In this document: positions 37,801 through 49,800 of the stretch, piece after piece
Numbering within the stretch: position 1 is the first letter of the stretch
Layout: each line of letters opens with the position of its first letter
Source: Loripinus fragilis
Taxonomy: Eukaryota > Mollusca > Bivalvia > Lucinida > Lucinidae
Assembly: GCA_964019695.1 (NCBI GenBank)
Contig: OZ026518.1
Coordinates: forward strand, 86,485,950 to 86,549,949
Length of the DNA stretch: 64,000 nucleotides
Reading direction: 5' to 3'
The notes under the pieces: generated by a model
Told to the model about the DNA's origin: nothing
The model's input: only the letters and a program-made list of their open reading frames with translations
Database searches by the model: none
Program-made: the position numbers and the translations under genes

Positions 37801-40800
37801 GCAGCCTGCGCATACACGCAGTCTGATCAGAGCCTATGCTAGTCGCTTGAACATTCAATGACTGTTAAGCTATTGACCGAGCATCATTTGGAGTTTCTAA
37901 GCTTAAAAAGGCTGCACAGGCTTGTTTGAGTCTACACTTGTCAAAATGCCACTTTGTTAGAAATCACATGTTGTGGCTCATTTTGTTTTTGGTGCAGATC
38001 CAGTCGGTGTGATGCTTTCTTGTGTGCAAGATATAGCCGTGACATGCGATTTCCAACAATGTGGCATTTTGACATGTGTAGACTCAGACGAGCCTGTGCA
38101 ACCTCCTTTTAAGCTTAGCGTAGCGCAGTCAGTAACGTTTCTAGCAACAAATGCAAGTCTGACTGCAGATCCAGGGGTCGCGAGTTCGATCCCGGCCGGG
38201 TCCCATACTTTCGTGGAGATTGATCATGAAATAATTTCTAGGGTCATTCACCTCCCTTCTACTGAATCATTCAAGAAGGGTTGTTGTCAGTTACAAGCGA
38301 AAGTATATGCACAAAGGACAGCTTGCCCAGGAAAAAGTGTGGTTAGGTGAACTGACCGTCCCGTCATGACCATAGCTGTTGACTTGGGACGTAAAGCAAC
38401 AAAACAAACAAATTCCAACACTACACATTGCTCACTAAAATTATTTGACAAATTGGTAGATAGTTACGGTAGATGTTCTAAAATTTTGAACACTAGTTGC
38501 CTGCAAAAAAGGCCTCAAGGACAAACAGTGCAGACCCAGATCAGATTGTTTCCTAATCTGACAAGCATTTGTGAATTCCAGCCTTGATCACCCACACTTT
38601 ATTTGAAAACTGAAAGGGAAAAGTGTTTAAAATTTTGGAACCCTTACTGTGTGTTGTCATTCAGGTTTAATACGGTATTTGTTTTATTTTTGGAGAAATC
38701 AGAAAACTATAGTGCCTGGATACTTGTGTAATGTGTTTGAGTGGTGCTTATTTGTTCAGGATGGTAATACATTATTAGTAAAACTGCGAATTTATCATTT
38801 AATTCTGTCATTTTGTTTGCATGATGTGAATCCATTAGCCATAACACACTTTTAATTTTAGCTTCATTTAATATAGATGTGATACATTTACAATATTTCC
38901 TCTAATAGATATTCAAACTCCTTACCATTCTTATTCTAAAAATCGCTACAGTAAAACCTGTGTAAAACGGCCACTCTGAAAAAGACCAAAAATTGGTTTT
39001 CAAGACCAATTATTGCTTAATGCAGGTCAAAAGTATTGCGGAGCATTCTGCAATACTTTCGATCTTCATTAAGCTACCATTTGTCATTAAGATCATTCTT
39101 TTATCTATTTTTGAGTGGCCGCTTAAGACAGGTTTTACTGTACCTGCATTGGGGGATCAATTTTGGCTACCAAAGTGGGCTGACATAGAAAAATGGTTAT
39201 TTTGGACCAAATCAAGACCTCACAGATAAATTTACAAACAGTAAAACCTGTCTTAAGAGGCCGCTCAAAAATAGACAAAACAAAGGTATTAAAGAGAGGT
39301 GGTAGCATAGTGCAGGTCGTTAGTATTGCAGAATGCTCCATCTGAGCATTCTGCAATACTTTTGACCTCTATTAAGCGATTATCGGTCTTGAAAACATAT
39401 TTTGTGTCTTCTGTTGAGTGACAGCTTAAGACAGGTTTTACTGCAGAACACATGCAAATAACCAAAACAATGATAAACAGAATTTGAGTATAGTAGTTTC
39501 AAAGATGAATAGTAATGAGGCAATTCTATTTTTCTTATATAGGTACAGTAGGTAAAGCATGACTATTCACTACATATGCAGTAATCCGTGGTAGGTTCAA
39601 TACAATTGTAAATTGAGACTACCTGCACGCCCAAAATCAAGGTAAACTCGCCAGTGTTTGTTTACAACAATTCTCATCTATCTTTGAAACTACTGTATCA
39701 CCATGAAAAACAAAATATTAGACATTCTCTTTTTGGTATTAAGCATTTAGCTGTGTTCAGGTATCTAATTCTTAAAAAGTATCATCTGAAGTCTCAAATT
39801 TGGTCCAAAATGACCAGTTTCCTTGTCAGTTTAGGCAGCCATTTTCTGTTATCACAGCAACAGGTCAAATAGATAATAGACTTCTACATTTGGGTTATTC
39901 TACTAAACCAATATGATGAAAATAGTGATTTTTGGGGTGAACAGGCTGAGGGGTCACCCCCTGTATTCGAACTGTAACGCACACTCAGTACAAAGGCAGA
40001 ATGTCTAGCTTACCTTGGCATGTGCATTTTGGCAAAAAGAATTTTCCATTGTTCTACTTCATTGAAACTTTGACAAACATATTCCCTAAGCCAAACAGGT
40101 CATTGTTGGAGAATTTGTTAAAATATGTTTTGTATGGCTTCAGTTTTCAAGTTTTCATAACAGACATTTGACGCAACTATCTTAGCATACTACATAATCA
40201 CGTTTTCCATGTTTCCTTTTATACCATTCTTAGAGAGCATGCTTGTCAAACAGTTGTACCTTATCAACCGCAGACTATAAAGGATTAATTGACTCTTTGG
40301 TTTCCCACCAGGATTCGTTAAACAGCTGAAAAATGACTGAATTGAATTTCTGCCAAAACATGCATGCCAAGGTAAACAATGCTGTTGGTTATTGTAAGTT
40401 AACGGACTGTGGGTTATGGTTGGAATACAGGGGGTAGGGATGGGAGATGCCAAAAAGCCCTCTAATACATGTAGCTCTTTAAAGGGCCAATTCAGACTTT
40501 TTCATATGCATTTATGACAGAGCTAAGAATATGACTATTAATTGTATTGAAACTGCTCCAATTAGACCATAATTTAATTGCACTCACATGCCACAGGGGA
40601 TCGCCATTAATCACTTGAATACTCCAAAAAGAATTCCTCAGGCAGCACTACAGAAGGTCAAACAGTCAGTACATAATGTTTGGTCTATTTCAAAACTGAT
40701 TGGAAAGATTATCAAAGCGTGTCAAACAGTTTGCATCCAGATGAGGCCTGATAAAATGTCAAACTTTCTGTGATCAAAATATTTTTTAAAACTTATTGGC

Positions 40801-43800
40801 AGAGGACACAAGCAGGTTTTAAGTTAAATGTTATTTGCATCCAGCACCGCATCTGAGTTTGCTTATAGTCTGATCAGTGTTTTCACAGTAACATAATGAA
40901 TTGCTAAGTATCCAGGCTTCGAGGACTGACTAGAATTGGCAGTTGCATGAACAAACAGCCGAGACTCAAATCAGCCTGGATATTGACACTGTTCGGTCAG
41001 AGTCTTTGCTGTCTGCATGGACCAATGCGCAGGCTTATCTAAAATAGTGAGTATGATCAAGAATTACCACAATCACAAACCGCAGACAACCCCATGGCAC
41101 CGTGAGGAAGAGCCTGTTTGGCTTGCAAGCCATTTTGTTGGTTTGAATTTCAAGAATTTGCTCAGATTTTTGGAAATGATAATAGGTATGATAAAAATTA
41201 TGACATTAAAGAATGCAAATATTCTTTGCTAATACATGATTATTTTGAATGTTTTGATTGTCTGTCTATTTCTTTTAGATATCACTTTTCCAAAAAACTC
41301 TTTTCAGAAATGTGATCAGAGCACCAAACAGTTTGGATCCTGATCAGGTCCCTTATTTTGTCGGCCCTGATCTGGGTCAAAAATGTTTGCAAAGCTAAAG
41401 ATATCATGAACAGAGCTAAATGTTATAATTTCATTTAATGCTATGAACTATTACTTACTTAGGGGCTCTGAACCAGACTGCTTAATTCTGTAGTGCAAAA
41501 ATATAACATAGGTTTGGCCTAAAACAATTCTTATTCTTATCACTTGAAGCCATTATTACTCAATGAAATAATTGAATGGAAGCACAGCCTAATTATAAGC
41601 TTTCTCCACTGAGATGTGCTGAGGTGACCAGATGCTTGAACTCAAGCTGTTTGACAACCAGGAGGGAAAATATGTCAGCAGCCAGTTATTGGTTCATGCT
41701 TTTAATCACCTTAGCTGATGAAGAAGCAGAGTGTTAAAAATAAATTAGTAATTAATGAGGAATACATTTTTGATCAAGATAAATATTAATAGGGCCTGAA
41801 TACTCACTTTAAACAAATATTGCATGAATATAACCAGGAACTGCCACGACCACAACTCAAAGCCTACCTATGGTACCAAAGGGAAGAGATACAAGACACA
41901 GTTTAACCCTTTTCATTCTTATGGATTTTCCCAGGCATATTGATAGATTAAGTATGGAATAGCCCATTTTGTATTTCAATGGGTCACAGGTAGAAATTTC
42001 TAAATTATGATGCGTTCTGTCATGAAGGTTAGTTTTAGCTCACCTGAGCCGAAGGCTCATGGGTGAGCTAATAGTATACCAGTCACTCCGCCATCTGTCC
42101 GTCGTCCGTCCACAATTTCAAACATCTTCTCCTCTGAAACCACTGGGCCAATTAGATTCAAATTTCATATTGAGACTCCTTAGGACGTGGGAAAGAAAGT
42201 TTGTTCAAACGGTCCTGGTCCAATTTTAACATTATTAAAGAGATCAGGGGAGTTTATCTTTACAAACAGTGCAGACTCTGATGAAATGCTGCATTATGCG
42301 ACATTTCATCTGGGTCTTCACTGTTTGCCAAAGTACCTTTTTGCAGGTATCCAGAATGAAAAGGGTAAACTAATGTATGGAAACTTTAGTCAAGCATCTT
42401 AGCTTTGCTTCTCTAATTCATTGAGCTTATTGTGGGGTGTCTTAATATTATGACAGAATGACAAACCTTTACATCCTGATCATATTGCTCCTTGAGAAAC
42501 AGACAGACTCTGATCAGGTTTCACATTATTTGCTAGATCTCGTCTTGTTTATACAATTATTACAATACATGTATGTCAGTTTTCTAGTGAATCCTGAACT
42601 GTTATTTTCATCCGTTTGTTCCTAATCCGGCTAATGATTATGTAGTTGATTGGCTAATAGCTATATTGTGTGTTGATTCTTTACATATCCTTCAACAATT
42701 TTTCATTCATGTTGGGACATTTCCTTGGGTTTAACTAGTACTAAGCAGAGGATAAAGTGACTTGCTCAAGGACAAAATACAGTGCCCCCCTTATTTGGAA
42801 GGGCGGGGCAGCCTATCACTAGTGGGAGCTAGTCTGAGCTGACATGCAGTCTTGCTAGTCCCTTTGGTGCACACATACAGGCCAAAAATTAGACTTCTTA
42901 TTAGGCTCCAGATAAGAGTGTGTAATTGACAATTACTTTTCTTATTTCTCAACCAAAACATATGTTGTGGGTACTCAAAAGAACTGTCTCAATGAGACCA
43001 TTCCTTTCAGCGCCCAAAACACATCTTTAGATTGATAGATAAGAGAAAAATCACAATTTTACGCTTAATTAATTTGCTCAATTGGACCTCTGTCTAGTTT
43101 CACTGGATTGCTTCATGTACTGTCCTGCCAGCCAAGAGTGACAGTGACGTCATGTTTAGTTTACAAAGTTATCAGGGACTTAGAATCGATAGATCCCTTG
43201 TGTATTAATCCCATCCACACAAGTGATCTATCGATTCGCCTTAGCTCAAGTGGTGTGTACAAGTTAATGTTTTACTTAACAATTGTAAACAAAATATGAC
43301 GTCACTGTCACTCTTGGCTGACAGGACAGTACCAATGCCCATAAAGTAATTATGTATTTGCCATTTGCCCCATCTATATTTTACTCAAACTTTCATCATT
43401 GAATCTTATCTTATTTTCTTGAGCAGTTCCTTTGTTAGTAAAACAATGTAGACCTTGACCAGATGCTGGTTTGTGCAGTGTTTAATCTGGTACTGTTTGC
43501 CAAGGTATTTATCATTAAAGGACTAAAATTAAATCAACTATAAAAGGACTAAAATTAAATCAACTATAAAAGGACTAAAATTAAATCAACTATAAAAGGG
43601 CTAAAATTAAATCAACTATAAAAGGACTAAAATTAAATCAAGTATACATTTCTATTTACCAGTTCAAGAAGAAGATGTGGGATATGATCCAAACTTATTA
43701 GACGACCCAGAGTTACAGTCTGGTGGATATAGAACAGTCTTGAATTTTTCTTCTTATATGGTAAGAAATGAGAAAAATCCGTTAAAAATGAGAAATACTC

Positions 43801-46800
43801 AAATAAACACTTGACGTCATCTATATGATCAGTGATTTAGGGGATAACTTTATTCAAAATTTTCATTTTGGAAGATATATCGTTGAAAAAATTTAGTTTT
43901 CGGTAACGCATGGCATTAGCCTAGCTCCCATTACGCAGTTACGCATGTGCGTAATAAAAATAGTAACATTCAAGGGAGGTAACCTAATTTTCCAATCCAT
44001 AAGGAACTGCTCTTAAAGGAAAGAATTTGCTCCCTCTAGGAGCAAATGCTTCCTTTAAGAGAATTTCCCATTTTGAAAAGGGAGGCATTGAAGGGAATCA
44101 CTGCTTAATCCAGTAGTCTCCCTTTGATATGCATAATTGTTTCAGCCTTCATGAGCGGAGTCATAAAACGTGATTTTGGACGATACGTCCGACGATATAC
44201 CTCCCCAAATAAACATTTTGAATATGGTCATCCCCATTCTAATGCACTTCTGTGCTAGTTAAAACCTTTTCTTCTCAATTTTGAGCATTCCAAGCCACAT
44301 GTCATCCAACAAAATGTGATGTTACAAATACTGTCAAACTGTTTACGACAGCATATCGCTGAAATACCATACTATCACAAATTTCTAGCATTATCCAATC
44401 AGACATGGTGTTACAAATTGCTAACATTATCCAATCAGACATGGTGTTACAATAGCAGGTGCAATAGATTAGAATATTGTTGGTAGAAAAATGGGAGTGC
44501 AGTGGCTCAGTGGTAGAGTGCTTGACTCGAGACTGAGAGGCCGCCTAGCTTAGAACTGAGGCGAGTTCAACAATACGAGCGCTTTTAAGCACTTGTTGTA
44601 CTGGTGTCAGGCTTTACACATTACGAATAAAGATAGGTACCAATGAACGAGCGCTCAGCGAGCTCTCGCATTGTTGAACTCGCGTCTGGTTCAACCTAGG
44701 AAGACCCGTCCGGTTTAATGAAATATTCTTGATGGGACGTAAAGAATCAAATCAAACAAACAATTGTTGGTAGAAAAATAAATTAAAAAAAGTATCAGCA
44801 AAATGAAAAGATATTAATTTAGTAATATCGTGTTAAAGAACTTAAGACTACATTTTGGAGAGTGAGACTAGTACTTTGCACTTTAACCCTTAAAGCGCCA
44901 AGAAAAAAAATGCATCTGAAAATGTTGTCTGCTGAAGTCGTCTGCTGCAAAAAAAATTGCCTAACATTACTGACAAATTAAGTATAGAAGCAAACGGCGT
45001 GGACCCAGAACAGACTGCTCCTATAGGAGCAGTCTGATCTGGGTCCACACTGTTTGCCATAGAGGCTACTTAAACATTTCAGCAGACGAGAAAAGCAGAC
45101 GACTTTTGTTGCGATTGGCGCATTAAGGGTTAAGACTAAGTAGGTTTTCAAAAATTTGGAACACTAGTTGCTTGCCAAAACAGTCTAGACAAGCAGGACA
45201 GACCCAGATCAGACTGCTTCTTCAGAAGCAGTCTGATCAGAGTCTTCTCTGTTTGCTATTCTCACAAGCAGTGTGTGAATTCCAACCCTGATAACCAACA
45301 TTATATGGACCTCAACGCGAGAGGGGGTCTGCAAACAACAAAGGCGCAGATCAGCCTGCGCATGCGTGCTGTCTGATCAGCGCCTTTGTTATTCGCTTAT
45401 TGGAAAGTTTCATATCTAGATTTGCTATGAGCGATTTTTCAAATTTCTAGCTAGTCTCTGTACTTGAGCAGGCTGGTTTGAGTCTTGCTTTCTCGGAAAC
45501 CCAGAAGACAGGTTTTTTGGCGTCGCGGCCCATATTTGAGAACAGAAAATTTTAACTCTTTCTTTGCTAGTGGTGACTTTGACCTTTGCAAACTGTTTGG
45601 ACCCAGATCAAGACCATCAAAATGTCGATCCTGATCTATACACTAACTGTTTGACACTCTGATAGTGTTCTTGATAGAATTGAAAAAGTTAACTTTGAAA
45701 AAAGTCAGCAGATGACGAAAAAAGCATGAAAAATTACCAAGCATGCAGAGAGTTAAATCAATCTACTGTTATAATTTAGCCGTGACATGAGATTTCCAAC
45801 AATATGGCATGTGAGACTAGCAAAGCCTCAGATCAGCCTGCACATATGCCCAGTCTGTTCAGAGCCTTTGCTAATTGCTTGGATATTTTATGAGTGTTAA
45901 GCTACAGACTGAACATCATTTGGAGTTTCTACACTTAAAAGGAGGCTGCACAGGCTGGTCTGAGTCTACACTTGTCAAAATGCCTCATTGTTGGAAATCA
46001 CATGTCACGGCTCAATTTAAGTTTTTTTTTTTTCAGATTTCAATAATTGACTATGTTAAACCTTCCACACTGAAGAAGGAACTGAACGAGAAGTTTAAAG
46101 AAAGATTTCCCAACCTACAGCTCACTCTTACCAAATTCAGAAGGTCAGGAATGTAAATTATTTGAGACCCATTCACTACATTTGAAGTTAAATGAGAGAT
46201 TTTCCAATTTACAGCTCGTACTTACCACCACACTGAAAAGATAACATTAAGATTAGCTGTAGTCTAAATTTTTATTTGTTTAACCCTTTACTCCATAGGC
46301 TATTTTTAGATCATGACGTCATTTTCTTTTTTTAGACAACATTGAAAAAAACAAGAAAAATTTAAGGTAAGTTTTGAATACTTTGGAAAATATTATGGAA
46401 AATGGAGCATTTGCTCAAAAAGAGCAAATGCTCCATTTTCCATAATATTTTCAAACACATGATATTTCAAGGGCGTCAAAAGACCCTTTTATGGAGTAAA
46501 GGGTTAAGCATATCATAGGCTACAAGGGTAAAACATTAGACAACACATGAGTGGAGCCAAATAGTGTGATTTCCGATCATAATTGAGCCGGGCCATGTGA
46601 TTTCCAGCAATGAAGTATTTTGACAAGTGACTCAGACGAGCTTGTGCAGCCTCCTTTTAAGCGTTTAAACTCCAAATGATGTTCAGTCAATAGCTTAACA
46701 CTCAGTCATATGCGCAGGCTGATCTGAGGCTTTGCTTGTAGCACATACCACATTGTTGGAAATCTCATGTCGCGGCTCATATATCTGATGATCAGCCCCC

Positions 46801-49800
46801 TCAAATGAACATTTTGAATATAATTACCTTAACTCTGTTGCACTTGTTAACGTTTTTTCAAGACCAGTCGAACAAACAACGGAAAATATACTATGCAGCA
46901 TTTTTCTCTAAATGGTAGGTATACAAGGTGCAAAATTTGATACTCATGAAATATGATTGATCAGACAGGTTGATAATTTGCGCATTCTAGTTAGAACATT
47001 TACAGTATGTATGTACACATACCACAAATTATCAGGCTGGTGACTTATTATTTCTACCCTACAACATGATATAAGCATGTTAACATGGTAATCATTAAGC
47101 TACAAAAACCATATGTAGCCCATATGACTACATAACGAGGGAAAATAAGAATTATTCTAATTCAAAAACGTTTCAAGTAATTATTTTAAAAGAGATTCCA
47201 GACTCACTTTTCTATCATAAATACTAAACTATGCAATGGTATATTAGGCGGTGTTTTATTATATGCATGTGCAAAATTGTAGTCCAAAATTTAAACATTA
47301 AAGACATTTTAAAAAAGAAAAACAATGTCCACTAAAATCTTGGATGCTCAGTAGTCAGCTTTTAGTAGCTTCTCTGATTTATTGTCATATCATCTAAAGA
47401 TATTAAACTTGAAATTATTTATTTTTGGTAGGCAAACTGTAGTGCCTTAAGCTATGAGTTTTAAGATCTGGCCCCAGGGTTATAAAACTTTTTCCATGCT
47501 CAACTCAGCTGAGCAAGAAATTTATCCTGCTCATAAATGTTAAAATGCCAACAATTGTTGGCATTTTAACATTTATTAGCATGATAAACACAATATCTGA
47601 GAGACTTAAAGCTAGAAACGTCTTCATTTTTCGGTATTTTAGTTTTTATGAGCAGCTGAAATTTCGTGCTGCATGAAAACAGTTTTATAACCTCGGGGCC
47701 ATGATTTTGGAAATTTGCAGCTTTTACCCATGTATATATTACTGTCGTATTTACTTTTCAGTTTGAAGAGAGAGTTACGCTATATTGGACATATGAAGGT
47801 AATAAAATGTCTCTGTCACACTGTTTTACAATATTCTGTGAATGTCCACACATAACCTATACTTATATTCTTATCACACTAAACATTTATCCTCATTGCG
47901 AAATTCCAATGTATGCAACAATCTGAACAACTAAAACAGTAGGACATGAGTATCCTTGTTTTAGTGGGGTATGGCATCTTTGGAGCTTGCTACAGAAGCT
48001 CCTTTCACTCATTTTACCCAAACATACATCCCCGCCAATTATAAATGGGTGTCAGACAACAATATACCTCCCCAAATAAAAATTTTGAATATGGTTATTG
48101 CCATTCTAATGCACTGCTGCAGTTTCCTCTCAAATTGAAGTGTTGTACTTCATCCAACGAAATATGACGTAATTAATGACGTCAAACTATTTCCGACAGT
48201 ATATCACAGGATATACTGTCGCAAATTTTTGACGTTATCCAATCAGACGTTACGTTTCAAAAGCAAATGCATTAGAATGTCTCTTAATATAGATGCTCAA
48301 CAGATTTTCTATTTTTTGTAACCATTATTTTTCTAATCATTGATTGTATTAATGATATTAAATGTTTATTTGATTTTGTGTTGGAAGCAAAAGGTTCATT
48401 TTTACCCTTTTCTCACCAATCATGACTTTTGTGAGAAGCTGCCGTGGTGTAGGGGATAAGCCTATGCCTTGTAAAATAGGGATTGTGTGTTAGATTCCTA
48501 GCTTTTCAAAAAAAATTACTTTCGGTTGAGCCTTCGGGTGCTCCCGTCATAAAAATACACACACAAACCATTAACCCTCCCGGCCCAGTACTGGTTTCTA
48601 CCCATGGAAAAGCCACAAAAAGTCTTGCATGACTTTTGTCATCATTTTTCTCATTTTCTTATGTTCTTAGCCTATATTGCAAACAATATGGACCAGGGCA
48701 GGCTGCTTCCAGTCTGATCAGGGTTTGTCTTGTTTGCTTCCATGAATAAAACTAGTCTGAGGTACACTCTTTTTACAGCGGACAAATATCAGACAAAATT
48801 TTCAGGACAATTACACATTAGGCAAAAGAATTAAATCAGTACATGTATGTTGTATTTTTCAGTGTAGTATTGATCTCTGGACGATTGCTCAGGCTTATGT
48901 GTTTTTTGAAAAACTAATTTTGAAGGTAGGTAAAAGTAAACTTACAATATGTAGCCGATAGCATATAGAAAAAACTTATTAGGAGCAAGGAAGGCTTGAT
49001 AAGTCCAGAGAACAACAAACTTAACATGCTCTATTGAGATTATTCGAGCCAACTTATGAAATGTAGGTACTTATTGCACATGCAACCAGCGGATTCTCAG
49101 ATGAGCCTGTACATTCTCCCCATGTCTCCCAAACTGATAATATATCACACATGTGTCCACCTCAATTGAGACTATGAGCAGAGTTGAGGTTTCAGACACC
49201 CTGCTTCAATGTCAGTGTTTTAGCAAGAGGTCAAAGGTCACATGTGTCTGGCATAGTGTATGTCCTATATCTCAATTGACCAGTACTATGCTGGGGGTAT
49301 CTAATAAGCAGTGATTATTAACCTTTTTCATTTTGTCCAAGGTGTCATAGTGTATGTCCCCTACTAATCACTAAAAAATGCTATTTCAAAGTTTTGGAAA
49401 ATCTTTCAGATGTTGATAAACAAACAGAACAGGAAGTTGTGTGCAGGAACATGTTTAATGTTGTCAGCGAAGTTGAATGATATCAAGGGAGCTGAACTGT
49501 CAAAACTTATAAAGGTAATACTCAGTGTATACTTTGAAGATGAAAAAAGCAGATGTTATTTTCAGGACAAAAAATGAGTGGCAGGCTATAATAACTTTAT
49601 TACATGATGTTGCATCTGTGAGTGATATAATGCCATGCAATAAAATCGATAAACCACTAAAGGTTAACAGATTTCATTACGTTACGTAATGGCGTCCAAT
49701 TATAAAGTTGCATAAAAGATGGCAAATTCTTGACGTTTTCATGACAATAATGTGTTTCTTTAATTAATCTTAGTGTCATGTGATAAATAGAATCTAATAT

